This document shows positions 25,461 through 34,949 of a DNA stretch of 64,000 nt, in pieces. The stretch spans positions 1 through 64,000 of the forward strand of contig CAJIZE010000006.1 in the NCBI GenBank assembly GCA_905181855.1, written 5' to 3'. A program made the translations under genes and the position numbers. A model generated the notes under the pieces. It did no database searches. It saw nothing but the letters and a program-made list of their open reading frames with translations, and was not told where the DNA came from. How positions within the stretch are numbered: the stretch's first letter is position 1; each line of letters begins with the position of its first letter. This DNA is from an uncultured Flavobacteriales bacterium. GTDB taxonomy: Bacteria > Bacteroidota > Bacteroidia > Flavobacteriales_G > Salibacteraceae.

Positions 25461-28400
25461 ATGCGGTTGACATTTACCTTATTTTTAGCACTTTTTATGA
25501 ATGCCATTTTTGGCCAGCAATTAACCGAAAAGTATTGGGAAACCTTTAAGCCACGATCGGTTGGACCTGCAGGAATGAGCGGCCGTGTAACTGCTATTGA
25601 TGTTGTTGCCGACAATCCTGAAGAAATCTATATAGGAACCGCTTCAGGTGGATTATGGAAATCTGAAGATGGAGGAATAAGATGGAAACCAATTTTTGAT
25701 GAAGTAGAAGTAAACTCGGTTGGAGCAATAGCCATTCAACAAAACAATCCAGACGTTATTTGGGCAGGCACAGGCGAAGGGAATCCTAGAAATAGCCACA
25801 CCAGCGGAGCAGGTATTTACAAATCGATTGATGGTGGTGTTACCTGGAAATTAATGGGTTTGGAGCAATCAAAAACTATTCATCGAATTATTATTCACCG
25901 CGATAATCCTGATGTTGTTTTTGTTGCATCGTTAGGCTCTGCATGGGGGCCAAACGAAGAACGCGGTGTTTTTAGAACAATTGATGGAGGTAAGACTTGG
26001 AGTAAAATTTTATACAATAATGAAACTACCGGTTGCGCTGATTTAATTGTAGACCCTTCAAACCCGAACAAATTGATAGCAGCAATGTGGCAATATCAAC
26101 GTTGGCCTTACCATTTTAAATCAGGCGGCGAAGGATCAGGGATGTATATTACCTATGATGCAGGTGAAACTTGGACAAAAAGAACCCAAAAAGAGGGCAT
26201 TCCAAAAGGAGAAATAGGAAGAATAGGATTGGCAATATCAGCAGCAAATCCAAATAAAATATACGCTCTTATTGAATCAAAATCAACAGCCTTGTATCAT
26301 TCGCTTGACGGAGGTTTAAACTGGAAAAAAATAACTGACAAAAACATCGGTAATCGACCATTTTATTATGCAGACATTTATGCAGACCCGAGCAATGAAA
26401 ATACACTCTTCAACTTGTATTCTGTAACCGATAAAAGTATTGACGGGGGTAAAACTTTTAAAACTATAATGTATTATAGCAAAGTGCATCCCGATCATCA
26501 TGCGTTTTACATTCATCCAAAAGATTCTAAATTCTTAATTAATGGCAATGATGGTGGTCTTAATATATCACACGACGGCGGTAAAACTTGGCGATTTGCT
26601 GAAAATTTACCTTTGGGTCAGTTCTATCACATCAATATAGATAACGATATACCTTACAATATTTACGGAGGAATGCAAGACAATGGTTCATGGGTTGGGC
26701 CTGCATACGTTTGGCGTTCAGGCGGAATTAGAAATAGCTACTGGAATGAGGTTATGTTTGGTGACGGTTTTGACGTGGTTCCTGATGCGGAGGACAATCG
26801 TTATGGTTTTGCCATGTATCAAGGAGGTAACGTAAGTAGATATGATAAAGAAACTGGACAGAATCATAAAATAAAACCAATGCATCCAAAAGGATTGCCT
26901 CTCAGGTTTAATTGGAACGGAGCAATAGCGCAAGATCCTTTTAACAATAGTGCCCTTTATTTTGGTAGTCAGTACGTTCATTACACTGCAGATAAAGGCA
27001 ATTCGTGGAAAATCATCTCACCAGATTTAACCACCAACGATACCGCTTTTCAAAAACAAGCAACTAGCGGAGGCTTAACCATTGATGCTACTCAGGCTGA
27101 GAATTATACCAGCATTATTTGTGTTTCACCAAGTTCGATTAACAAAGACATAATATGGGTTGGCACTGATGACGGTAACATTCAACTGACAATTAATGGA
27201 GGAGCAGATTGGAGTATTCAAAACAGTAAATTAAAAGGACTACCTAAGAATGGGTGGATTCCTCAAATAATAACCTCAACCTTTAATGAAAAAGAAGCTT
27301 GGGTAGTAGTAAACAACTACCGCAACAACGATTGGAAACCTTATTTGTATTACACAAACAACAGCGGTGAATCATGGAGAAATTTGGTTGATGAAAGCAA
27401 AGTATCAGGCCATTGTTTGTCTTTTGTTCAAGACCCTGTAGAACCAAACCTTTTGTTTTTAGGAACTGAAAATGGGCTATACTTTAGTTTAAACAAAGGA
27501 GATGCTTGGCAACGATGGTGGAAAGGTTACCCACATGTTTCTAGCATGGACATGAAAATTCAAGCAAGAGAAAAAGATTTGGTTGTTGGTACATTTGGTA
27601 GAGCAGCTTTTGTTTTTGATGACCTTGAGCCTTTAAGAAGCGCGGCTGAAAAAGGAGGAGAGGATTTTGGTGAATTAAAATTGTTTGCCGTTCGTGATGC
27701 TTATTTAGCTTACAATGCGGCAGCAACAGGTACTCGCTTTACAGCAGATGCTATTTTTAAAGGAGATAATCGAAAGCGAGGAGCATTGGTAAGCTATTGG
27801 AAATCGTTTGAAAAAGCAGAAGAAATAGAAAAAACAGATGAAGCCAAAGAGAAAAAAGATAGAAAGAAAGAAAAGCTGCATGTCGTAATTTTTAACCAAG
27901 AGGGAGATACTATACGAAATTTCATTGCCAAACCCGATACAGGGTTAAACCGAATGTATTGGGATTTATCTCGAAATGGAGTGCGGTATCCATCCTACGC
28001 AAAGCCAAAGAAAGATGCAGAACCTTCTCGTGGGCCTGGCGTATCTCCAGGTAAATACTTAATTAAAATGATTGAGGGTAGCATCAGAGATTCATCCTGG
28101 GTGAATGTATTAACAGATCCAAGAGTTGAGTTTAATGCAGAAGGAGCTTTAGCTAAAGACAAAATGATTGACAGTTATTTTGAAATTGTAAAGGCAGCTA
28201 CCAAAACAGTAGATCAATTGAACGATGCCAAATTGAGAATTGAAAATATTAACAAGCAATTAGCAAGTCTAGAAGATTCGGTAAAAAAGGATATAATCAA
28301 ATCTGGTAAAGCCATTCAAGATTCCATTAAAACATACCATGAGCTATTTATGTTACCGAAAGGGTTTAAAGGCTACGACCATGTAACTGTTCGGATAAAT

Positions 28401-28622
28401 AATAAGTTGTACGATGTTATGGATTATATTTTGTCTCCGGAAGGAGGTCTATCTGAACAAGCTGAATTAGCAATGAATATGGCTAAAACCGATTTTCAAC
28501 TAGCTTTAAAACGAATCAATAAAATGTTTGAAACCGATTGGATAAAATACCAAGCGGAAGTGGAGAAAGCCGAACCAAAGTTATTTAAAGAGTACAAGCG
28601 CATTAATTTAGATGAAAATTAA
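25461..28622 (+). CDS. Exported sortilin/VPS10-like BNR-repeat beta-propeller protein
   Basis: Large secreted or periplasmic protein of 1053 residues with signal peptide MRLTFTLFLALFMNAIFGQ. At least nine Asp-box (BNR) repeats are visible, such as SEDGGIRWKP, SIDGGVTWKL, TIDGGKTWSK, TYDAGETWTK, SLDGGLNWKK, SHDGGKTWRF and NNSGESWRN, building the two propellers typical of this glycosyl-hydrolase-like family. The C-terminal 250 residues hold a charged stretch around KEKKDRKKEK and a helical part. No T9SS sorting domain. Often annotated as glycosyl hydrolase, but no catalytic residues for that can be pointed out. Start fixed by the signal peptide and the promoter box. Confidence 0.88.
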   Translation: MRLTFTLFLALFMNAIFGQQLTEKYWETFKPRSVGPAGMSGRVTAIDVVADNPEEIYIGTASGGLWKSEDGGIRWKPIFDEVEVNSVGAIAIQQNNPDVIWAGTGEGNPRNSHTSGAGIYKSIDGGVTWKLMGLEQSKTIHRIIIHRDNPDVVFVASLGSAWGPNEERGVFRTIDGGKTWSKILYNNETTGCADLIVDPSNPNKLIAAMWQYQRWPYHFKSGGEGSGMYITYDAGETWTKRTQKEGIPKGEIGRIGLAISAANPNKIYALIESKSTALYHSLDGGLNWKKITDKNIGNRPFYYADIYADPSNENTLFNLYSVTDKSIDGGKTFKTIMYYSKVHPDHHAFYIHPKDSKFLINGNDGGLNISHDGGKTWRFAENLPLGQFYHINIDNDIPYNIYGGMQDNGSWVGPAYVWRSGGIRNSYWNEVMFGDGFDVVPDAEDNRYGFAMYQGGNVSRYDKETGQNHKIKPMHPKGLPLRFNWNGAIAQDPFNNSALYFGSQYVHYTADKGNSWKIISPDLTTNDTAFQKQATSGGLTIDATQAENYTSIICVSPSSINKDIIWVGTDDGNIQLTINGGADWSIQNSKLKGLPKNGWIPQIITSTFNEKEAWVVVNNYRNNDWKPYLYYTNNSGESWRNLVDESKVSGHCLSFVQDPVEPNLLFLGTENGLYFSLNKGDAWQRWWKGYPHVSSMDMKIQAREKDLVVGTFGRAAFVFDDLEPLRSAAEKGGEDFGELKLFAVRDAYLAYNAAATGTRFTADAIFKGDNRKRGALVSYWKSFEKAEEIEKTDEAKEKKDRKKEKLHVVIFNQEGDTIRNFIAKPDTGLNRMYWDLSRNGVRYPSYAKPKKDAEPSRGPGVSPGKYLIKMIEGSIRDSSWVNVLTDPRVEFNAEGALAKDKMIDSYFEIVKAATKTVDQLNDAKLRIENINKQLASLEDSVKKDIIKSGKAIQDSIKTYHELFMLPKGFKGYDHVTVRINNKLYDVMDYILSPEGGLSEQAELAMNMAKTDFQLALKRINKMFETDWIKYQAEVEKAEPKLFKEYKRINLDEN

Positions 28623-28668
28623 ACCATCTGGAAAGTTTTCTGTTTTGAATAGACAAACAACTTAAGTT

Positions 28669-29109
28669 ATGCAAAACCCAATAGATAAAGATAAAGTAAC
28701 TGAAACTCCTGCAACATTAGAATATGCACACCATGTTGGCTCAGCGGTAATTAAACCAATAGATAAAGGCCTCATTAAAGGCAGAGCAATGGCAGCAATG
28801 GTTGAGCAAACCAACAAGCAGATGGAGCAAATTCAGGTGCAGATGAAATTACTCATTGATCAAGCAAAAACCATCAACCGAAGAGTTGAGTTGTCGGAAT
28901 TGATTTACAATGCAGAAATTGGTTTTGCTCCTTTGGTTGGACATATTTATTATATGTATCAAAAAAATAATGGAGTTTACAGTATGTCGATGTTGACGCC
29001 AGAGGAATGGGGCCACAGCTTAAAACACACTTTTGTTTCGGAGGTAAAACTAATGGCTGACCATACATGGGAAGTATTAAACGATACAATTAATTTAAAC
29101 GATTTATAA
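28669..29109 (+). CDS. DUF2452 domain-containing protein
   Basis: A 146-residue cytoplasmic protein with the DUF2452 pattern: PATLEYAHHVGSAVIKPIDK, a helix rich in Gln and Met (AMVEQTNKQMEQIQVQMKLL), then ISIAEIGFAPLVG-like segment AEIGFAPLVGHIYYMYQKN and the closing MLTPEEWG. Function unknown. Its stop and the next start share one base (TAATG), so the two are co-translated. Confidence 0.87.
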   Translation: MQNPIDKDKVTETPATLEYAHHVGSAVIKPIDKGLIKGRAMAAMVEQTNKQMEQIQVQMKLLIDQAKTINRRVELSELIYNAEIGFAPLVGHIYYMYQKNNGVYSMSMLTPEEWGHSLKHTFVSEVKLMADHTWEVLNDTINLNDL

Positions 29110-29528
29110 TGCGATACATATTCACTATAGTTGCCGTTTTTGGTGTTTTATGCGTTTCTGCTCAACCTAATGAAGAAGCAATCAGAAAAGTGATGAGCAA
29201 ACAAGAGTCGGCATGGAACAACGGCGACCTAAATGCTTTTATGGATGGTTATTGGGAAAGCGATTCGTTGGTTTTTATTGGCTCGAAGGGACTAACTTAT
29301 GGTTGGCAAAACACACTGGATAATTACAAAAAATCGTATCCGGATAAAGCCGCAATGGGAAAATTAGTATTTACCATTAAAAAGCTAGAAATTACTACAA
29401 ATAAAACGGCATTCGTTATTGGTAAATGGTCTTTACAGCGAGAAAAAGACAACCCAAATGGGCATTTTACCTTACATTGGAAAAAGATAAATGGTACTTG
29501 GGTAATTATTGCCGACCACTCAAGTTAA
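29109..29528 (+). CDS. Exported NTF2-like (DUF4440/SnoaL fold) protein
   Basis: Signal peptide MRYIFTIVAVFGVLCVSAQ, then a DUF4440-type cone-shaped fold: EEAIRKVMSKQESAWNNGDL, FMDGYWESDSLVFIGSKG, YGWQNTLDNYKKSYPDKAAM and the terminal HFTLHWKKINGTWVIIADH. Such proteins bind small ligands or act as hydrolases/isomerases; nothing more specific can be said. Coupled to DUF2452 by a one-base overlap. Confidence 0.87.
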   Translation: MRYIFTIVAVFGVLCVSAQPNEEAIRKVMSKQESAWNNGDLNAFMDGYWESDSLVFIGSKGLTYGWQNTLDNYKKSYPDKAAMGKLVFTIKKLEITTNKTAFVIGKWSLQREKDNPNGHFTLHWKKINGTWVIIADHSS

Positions 29529-29830
29529 AAGAGTTTGCTTGGTGTTAAACCCAACCAACTTTAAGATTATAATAGGTAGTTTATTTCTTTTTTATCGTCA
29601 GTTCAACGTGAAATGGAAATATTATCGTTTGAAAACAAGCTTGAGTTGTGTGCCATTATTTTGTTTTGGTTAACAACCATTAAAAACTAAGATGATAAGC
29701 GGTCTTTATGCGTCGCTCAATTCACGAAACCTAATAATCACCGGTATCTATCTTGATATTGTTTGTTACATCCAAAACAATAAATTCAATTTTAAAATAA
29801 TTATTCTATATTACAGGACTTTTGAAATTA
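29529..29830. other. Intergenic gap before the copper locus
   Basis: About 300 bases, strongly AT-rich, with no supported gene. It must carry the promoter of the copper locus, but I find no clean TAnnTTTG box close to the first start. A 12-base stretch TTCAACGTGAAA at 29602 partly resembles a ParB site and was rejected as such. Confidence 0.45.
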
Positions 29831-30244
29831 ATGATGTTAAAAAAAACAGTCTCAGTAATTGTATTGCTGGTATTTCTTTTTACCACTGTAGGGTATTCTG
29901 TGACCAATCATTATTGCCTTGGCAAAATCCACAAACAGAAAATTTCATTTCTTGATAATAGCTTAACTTGTGGGATGGAAGTTGATGCTGCTTTAGAGAA
30001 GCCCTTTCAAACTAAGGTCAAAACCAATTGTTGTAAAAATGTAGTTGAGAAGGTGAAAATTAACGATCAATTCGATAGTTTTAATCTTGATTTAAACATT
30101 TGGAATGTTAATCCATCGATGATTCTTCCTGAGCTCAAGATTTCGTTAACCACAAATATTAGAAGCCAATATTATTTTGGTTTGAGCCCGCCTCCTTTAA
30201 TAACCGCATCTTTAAATATTTTATTTGCTACATTTTTGATTTGA
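29831..30244 (+). CDS. HYC_CC_PP family protein (probable copper-responsive)
   Basis: Exported or membrane-anchored small protein of the HYC_CC_PP family, named for three motifs all seen here: NHYCLGK, TNCCKN and LSPPPL. A hydrophobic N-terminal segment (VIVLLVFLFTTVGYS) precedes them. Other members sit beside copper and TonB-receptor genes, and the Cys/His pattern suggests metal binding (inference). ATG 29831 or 29834 is the start; an in-frame TTG at 29822 is less likely. First gene of the copper locus. Confidence 0.82.
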   Translation: MMLKKTVSVIVLLVFLFTTVGYSVTNHYCLGKIHKQKISFLDNSLTCGMEVDAALEKPFQTKVKTNCCKNVVEKVKINDQFDSFNLDLNIWNVNPSMILPELKISLTTNIRSQYYFGLSPPPLITASLNILFATFLI

Positions 30245-30302
30245 TACCTAGTTAATAGTTGCGTATATATTGCTTATTAACCAATATCAATAAATTAAAG
30301 AA

Positions 30303-30506
30303 ATGTCAATTAAAATAAATTTTCTTATTAAAGCCATTGTGGTTTTAATTTTAACCAGCTCCCCATTACTTCAAAGTTGCAGTACATCATCTTCTTCAGA
30401 AATTGTTGAAGTAAAATACCAATGTCCTATGCAATGTGAAGAAGATAAGACATACATAGAAGAAGGAATCTGTCCTGTATGTAAAATGAACCTAGAAAAA
30501 CTTTAA
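30303..30506 (+). CDS. Small lipoprotein with heavy-metal-binding domain
   Basis: A 67-residue lipoprotein: hydrophobic signal sequence with lipobox LLQSC, a Ser-rich linker, then the heavy-metal-binding motif YQCPMQCEEDKTYIEEGICP ending CKMNLEKL. The layout YxCPMxC...GxCPxCxM is that of domains found on copper efflux and CusB-like proteins. Probably holds a copper ion at the envelope surface. It sits between the HYC_CC_PP gene and the first MbnP gene. Confidence 0.87.
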   Translation: MSIKINFLIKAIVVLILTSSPLLQSCSTSSSSEIVEVKYQCPMQCEEDKTYIEEGICPVCKMNLEKL

Positions 30507-30516
30507 AAATAAAATT

Positions 30517-31485
30517 ATGAAAAAACAAATTACTTTATCTGTATTTACAATCTTACTTAGTTCTTTGCTGTTCGCACAGAATACCATTAACCTAAACATT
30601 AACCATAAATTAGGTGCTGACGATTTCGCTTTTAATCAATCTTCTAAAAATAATCTCTCAAATGACTTTGATGTAAAGAGGCTTCAATACTACGTTTCTG
30701 GAGTTACCTTAGTTCATGATGGAGGAACAGAAACTCAGTTGGACAGTATTTGGATGTTAGTTGATGCCAGTCTAAAAACAACCCAAGAACTTGGTACTTT
30801 TAATATTACGAACATAGAAGCTATTAAATTTCATATTGGTATTGAACAGGATTTTAATCATGGTGACCCAACCTTATTTCATACGTCTCATCCTCTTAGC
30901 CCAAAATCCCCATCTATGCATTGGGGGTGGACTTCAGGATATAGATTCATTGCTCTAGAAGGAAAAGCAGGATCTAGCCTGAGTAATACATTCGAATTAC
31001 ATGGTTTAGGAGATAAAAATTACCATGAAACTACAGTTAGCGTTTCCGCATCCGCAACAAATAATATTATTGATATTAATCTTTATGCTGATTATACAAA
31101 AGCTTTAGAAGATATTGATGTTAGTTCAGGAACTATTGAGCATAGTGAATCAGGAGATGCAAAAAAAGCAATAGAAAACTTTAGAGATTTTGTGTTTTCA
31201 GGTTTTGAGCTAATTCAGTCTACCGCTTCAATTGACGGAATAACATCTGTAGATATTTATCCCGTTCCTGCAAAAGATGGCAAAACAAATTTGCAAGTAA
31301 ACACTCTATCGAAATTGAATTTTAATGCTGAAATTTTAAACATTCAAGGAAAGTCAATTAAAATACAGAACAAATTACAGACAAACATCAAACATGAAAT
31401 TGAGGTTAATGAAAGTGGCGTGTATTTTATAAAAATCACTGGTGATGGTATTAATGAACAAATGCTAAAGTTCATTAATAAATAG
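30517..31485 (+). CDS. MbnP-like copper-binding protein with T9SS sorting domain, copy 1
   Basis: Exported 322-residue protein. Signal peptide MKKQITLSVFTILLSSLLFAQ; residues 22-220 match MbnP, with LQYYVSGVTLVHDGG, HIGIEQDFNHGDPT and the hallmark MHWGWTSGYRF at 134-144. In methanobactin operons MbnH oxidises a tryptophan of MbnP to kynurenine to make a copper site; the two tryptophans of WGW are candidates. Residues 245-322 form a T9SS type A sorting domain (VDIYPVPAKDG...GVYFIKITGDG), so it is secreted to the surface. It is followed 5 nt later by its MbnH-like partner. Confidence 0.9.
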   Translation: MKKQITLSVFTILLSSLLFAQNTINLNINHKLGADDFAFNQSSKNNLSNDFDVKRLQYYVSGVTLVHDGGTETQLDSIWMLVDASLKTTQELGTFNITNIEAIKFHIGIEQDFNHGDPTLFHTSHPLSPKSPSMHWGWTSGYRFIALEGKAGSSLSNTFELHGLGDKNYHETTVSVSASATNNIIDINLYADYTKALEDIDVSSGTIEHSESGDAKKAIENFRDFVFSGFELIQSTASIDGITSVDIYPVPAKDGKTNLQVNTLSKLNFNAEILNIQGKSIKIQNKLQTNIKHEIEVNESGVYFIKITGDGINEQMLKFINK

Positions 31486-31490
31486 GTTGT

Positions 31491-32585
31491 ATGAGGAGAT
31501 TTAAAACAATGCTTATTATTTTTGTTTTTGTGGGTGTTTTATCTTGTGATAAAGGTGATGACCCTAAAACTACTACTTTAGAATACGATGATACTCCATT
31601 AGAGTTGAATATTGGAAACTTGCCTGAGCCGGCCTGGCCCGAGGACAATAAGTTAACTGTTGCGGGGGTTGAGCTTGGGACATTATTATTTTACGAAACC
31701 CTTTTATCAAAAGATGGTTCTCAGTCTTGTGGGAGTTGTCATGAACAAGCTGATGGATTTTCTGATTCTGATAAATTTTCGGAAGGCGTGGAAGGTGAAT
31801 TTGGTAAACGACAAGCTATGCCAATATTTAATATGGCTTGGCATGACAATCAATTTTTTTGGGATGGAAGAGCCAATTTATTGCGTCACCAGGCTCTTAA
31901 ACCAATACAAGATCCATTGGAAATGAATGAAACCCTTGAAAATGTTGTTGAGAAATTGAGTAATTCGCCCATTTATCCAGATAGATTTATGAGAGCTTTT
32001 GGAAGCATTGAGGTTACCGATGTCAAGATTTCGTTGGCACTTGAGCAATTTATGATGAGTATTATTTCAGCAGATTCAAAATATGATAAATTTCTGGCAG
32101 GAACGGAACAACTTTCAGATAGTGAAGAAAGAGGAAGGTTACTTTATGAAACTGAGTACAATCCATTTTTTCCTTCACAATCAGGAGCCGATTGTGCTCA
32201 TTGTCATGGTGGGTCTAATTTTGAAAATGATGAATACATGAACAATGGCCTGGATACAGATGCTGATATGGTAGATATTGGCAGAGAAGATGTTACTGGG
32301 TTACCAGAAGATAGAGCCAAATTTAAAGTGCCTTCACTTAGAAACATTGAAGTAACAGCACCTTACATGCACGATGGTAGGTTTACAACGTTGGAAGATG
32401 TTGTTAATCATTACAATGAGGGTATTAATGAATCCTCTTCAGTTGATCCGGCAATTCTTACTACCAAACAAACTGGCTTGATGTTAACCAATGAGGATAA
32501 AGTTGATTTAATTAACTTTTTAAAAACTTTGACAGACCAACAATTTCTATCAAATCAATCACATTCAAATCCTTTTACTCAATAA
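31491..32585 (+). CDS. MbnH/MauG-like di-heme cytochrome c peroxidase lipoprotein, copy 1
   Basis: Lipoprotein (VGVLSC, Cys19) with two c-type heme motifs: CGSCH at 80-84 and CAHCH at 235-239. The family order is preserved: LGTLLFYETLLSKDGSQSCG, WHDNQFFWDGRANLLRHQAL, VPSLRNIEVTAPYMHDGRF. It belongs to the bacterial cytochrome c peroxidase superfamily that includes MbnH. Next to MbnP, an oxidase acting on MbnP tryptophan is the best guess; a simple peroxide-scavenging role remains possible. 5 nt after the mbnP-like gene. Confidence 0.9.
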   Translation: MRRFKTMLIIFVFVGVLSCDKGDDPKTTTLEYDDTPLELNIGNLPEPAWPEDNKLTVAGVELGTLLFYETLLSKDGSQSCGSCHEQADGFSDSDKFSEGVEGEFGKRQAMPIFNMAWHDNQFFWDGRANLLRHQALKPIQDPLEMNETLENVVEKLSNSPIYPDRFMRAFGSIEVTDVKISLALEQFMMSIISADSKYDKFLAGTEQLSDSEERGRLLYETEYNPFFPSQSGADCAHCHGGSNFENDEYMNNGLDTDADMVDIGREDVTGLPEDRAKFKVPSLRNIEVTAPYMHDGRFTTLEDVVNHYNEGINESSSVDPAILTTKQTGLMLTNEDKVDLINFLKTLTDQQFLSNQSHSNPFTQ

Positions 32586-32728
32586 TATTTAATAGAATCA
32601 TTAAAATAACACTGTTCCTTTTTACCTTCGGGTTAACAGCATCAGCACAAGGTAACTTGGGAATAGATATCGATAAGGTGGGAAGTTTACAGGTTCTACC
32701 TTGTGGCTGGAAAGTAGATGTTGACTAG
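32586..32728 (+). pseudogene. Start-region remnant of a paralogue of the next gene
   Basis: The frame reads IIFNRIIKITLFLFTFGLTA then SAQGNLGIDIDKVGSLQV before a TAG. TASAQGNLG is identical to residues 17-25 of the next gene's product, and the surrounding signal peptide is similar, but the start codon is gone and the reading stops after about 45 codons. A decayed duplicate, or the source copy of the gene that follows. Confidence 0.6.
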
Positions 32729-32892
32729 TTATGGTAAGCTAGCTTGCATTTAAAATTAGATATATCATAGTTATTTCAATACTTTCGTATCGGTTTGATT
32801 CGGAATAATTTACGATGAGCAATTCATAGCTGAGCCAAGTCATTTAATTTGCTGTAAGTAACCGAATTAACATTAACCAATAAATTAATTTT

Positions 32893-34263
32893 ATGAAAAC
32901 ATTTAAAGTAATTCTAACATTTTTAATCGGAGGTATAACTGCTTCAGCACAGGGTAATTTAGGGGCATATATAGATAATGCTGCCAACAATAAATTTGTG
33001 GAAATAGCGAATGCCACGAATCAAATTTCAACCCCAGTAGATTTAGATTTTCATTTAGATGTAATTAATCGGCCGTTTGAATTATGGGTAAACAATAAAG
33101 GAACTTCTAATTCAGGTGGTAATACTGTTATTATTTCTGATGCAGACACGGATACGCCATCTCATAAATATGTAAGAGACGGCAACGCTTGGCATTTTAT
33201 GGCTTTGTCAAGTGGTATTGCTTTTGGTGACAATGGTAATTTTGCAACATCTCAAGACATTATAGATGCAAACCGAAATGGGGGCAAGTTTACAGGACCA
33301 ACATTATGGCCAAGTGATTTAAGTATATATGGTATTGTTGGAAATCCTCCAACTTCACAATATAATGGAAGTCATCTTGATATGATACATCAATCGCCTT
33401 ATGGCAAAGGTATAGCATGGGAGTCCGACAATGTTTTTTGGATAATGGATGGTTATGATTTAACTGTAAAACGTTACAATTTTCATGGAGATCATGGTCC
33501 AGGCCAAACTTATCATGGTGATGGTGAAGTTCGCGTATACAAAGATGTGAGTTTTAAAAAGTCTTTAACAGCTACTGTTCCAAGTCATTGTGTAATTGAT
33601 GATAACAAACAATGGTTGTATGGTTGCAGTACTGGTGATAATAAAATTTTCAGACTTGATATTACCACCGGATTGTATAATAAAAATTTAACAAAAATCA
33701 ACAACGAACCTTTAGCCGAATACTCTGAATTCTTAAATGCTACTGTTGAGGAAGTAATAACTACTGGGTTAGACAAACCAGTCGGAATTGACATTGTCGG
33801 AAATCAATTAATTGTAACCAATAATGGTTCTGGGGAGTTAATAATTTATGATATTGATGATGATTTTGCTGAAATGGGAAGAATTACTCCTGACTATGCA
33901 AATGCCGATTTAATGGGAGTGAAAATTGGTCCTGATGGTCAAATTTACTTTGTTGATTATTCAAATAAAAAAGTAGTACGTATCGAAAATGATCAATCAT
34001 TTCCTGTTTCAACGGACGAAATATTAAATGAGGCGACTGTGAAGATTTATCCAAATCCATCAAATTCAGTCATGAATTTTGACTTTTTGGAAACGCCAAG
34101 AAGTATCGAAATACTAAACCTTAATGGAAAATTAATCCAATCGCTTGATTTGGAACTGAGAACACAAGTTGATGTATCTGATTTAAATGCAGGGATTTAC
34201 CTTATAAAGATTAGTTTTGAAGATAAAGTGATTCACAGAAAAATTAGCGTAACAAAAAGCTAA
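32893..34263 (+). CDS. Secreted beta-propeller (NHL-like) protein with T9SS sorting domain
   Basis: Exported 456-residue protein with signal peptide ending ITASAQ. The middle contains propeller-like blades (GIAWESDNVFWIMDGYDLTV, VIDDNKQWLYGCSTGDNKI, VGIDIVGNQLIVTNNGSGEL, GVKIGPDGQIYFVDYSNKKV) and a histidine-rich stretch NFHGDHGPGQTYHGDG that could bind metal. Residues 380-456 are a T9SS type A sorting domain (VKIYPNPSNSVMNFDF, DLNAGIYLIKI). No named function. It lies between the first MbnPH pair and the cupredoxin genes and likely shares their regulation. Confidence 0.8.
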   Translation: MKTFKVILTFLIGGITASAQGNLGAYIDNAANNKFVEIANATNQISTPVDLDFHLDVINRPFELWVNNKGTSNSGGNTVIISDADTDTPSHKYVRDGNAWHFMALSSGIAFGDNGNFATSQDIIDANRNGGKFTGPTLWPSDLSIYGIVGNPPTSQYNGSHLDMIHQSPYGKGIAWESDNVFWIMDGYDLTVKRYNFHGDHGPGQTYHGDGEVRVYKDVSFKKSLTATVPSHCVIDDNKQWLYGCSTGDNKIFRLDITTGLYNKNLTKINNEPLAEYSEFLNATVEEVITTGLDKPVGIDIVGNQLIVTNNGSGELIIYDIDDDFAEMGRITPDYANADLMGVKIGPDGQIYFVDYSNKKVVRIENDQSFPVSTDEILNEATVKIYPNPSNSVMNFDFLETPRSIEILNLNGKLIQSLDLELRTQVDVSDLNAGIYLIKISFEDKVIHRKISVTKS

Positions 34264-34280
34264 GAATAAATATTAATAAG

Positions 34281-34949
34281 ATGAAATTAAAACTAATACT
34301 TTCAACCCTCGCAATTGCTTTGGCAAGCGTAACATACGCTCAAACTTTTGAGTGTTTAGATAAGTCAGCATTGATAGAAGTAGATTTGAATTCATACAAT
34401 TCAGCGCAAATTGACATTTCTAATTTGTTGGGATCAGATTTATTCTTAGAATGGGATGCTTTCGATAATACATTGAACCCCGGTTGGGATATTGCTCTAT
34501 GCGACTATACCAGTTGCTATACGGGTATTCCTGATAGCGGAACAATGACAACTTTGCCTGGAGGAATAAATGCATTCTTTAAAATTAATGTTAATCCTTA
34601 TGATGCTCTTGATTCTGGTGAGGTAAGCTTTTCTGTTTATGATGCCAAAACTATGGTAGCAGATACTGTTACATTTAAAGTTGTTGCCAAAAACAATGTT
34701 GGTATCCGATCAGTAGAAAATGACGCACCAATTGACCTGTACCCCAATCCTGCAAAGGATAACTTGAATTTCACAAATGTTTCAAAGTCAACAAAAGTTG
34801 ATATTTATAGTGTGGATGGTCAGCACATTGCTTCTGAAATTATTTCAAATAGTAACAGTGGTTTTAGCGTAGCATATTTAAATACAGGCGTTTATTTTGC
34901 TGTTATTAAAGAACAATCTAAGACAATACGTTTTACAATTAGCAACTAG
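34281..34949 (+). CDS. Small secreted T9SS cargo protein, unknown function
   Basis: Signal peptide MKLKLILSTLAIALASVTYA, a beta-rich domain of about 115 residues with three cysteines (FECLDK, ALCDYTSCYTGIP) and then a T9SS sorting domain from about residue 150 (IDLYPNPAKDNLNFTN, YLNTGVYFAVIKEQ). The N-terminal domain looks Ig- or cupredoxin-like but lacks a clear His-Cys-His metal site. Its stop overlaps the next gene's GTG start by one base (TAGTG), so it is coupled to the multicopper-like protein. Confidence 0.78.
   Translation: MKLKLILSTLAIALASVTYAQTFECLDKSALIEVDLNSYNSAQIDISNLLGSDLFLEWDAFDNTLNPGWDIALCDYTSCYTGIPDSGTMTTLPGGINAFFKINVNPYDALDSGEVSFSVYDAKTMVADTVTFKVVAKNNVGIRSVENDAPIDLYPNPAKDNLNFTNVSKSTKVDIYSVDGQHIASEIISNSNSGFSVAYLNTGVYFAVIKEQSKTIRFTISN

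Noticed and set aside
25461-28622. Glycosyl hydrolase
   Set aside because: The BNR propeller is often given that name, but no catalytic acid/base pair could be identified.
29602-29613. TTCAACGTGAAA as a possible parS site
   Set aside because: Only a partial match to the ParB palindrome, single copy, far from parAB; no other parS-like sites seen.
29692-29955. Plus-strand ORF of 87 codons before the copper locus
   Set aside because: Runs out of frame through the start of the HYC_CC_PP gene, whose family motifs make that frame the real one.
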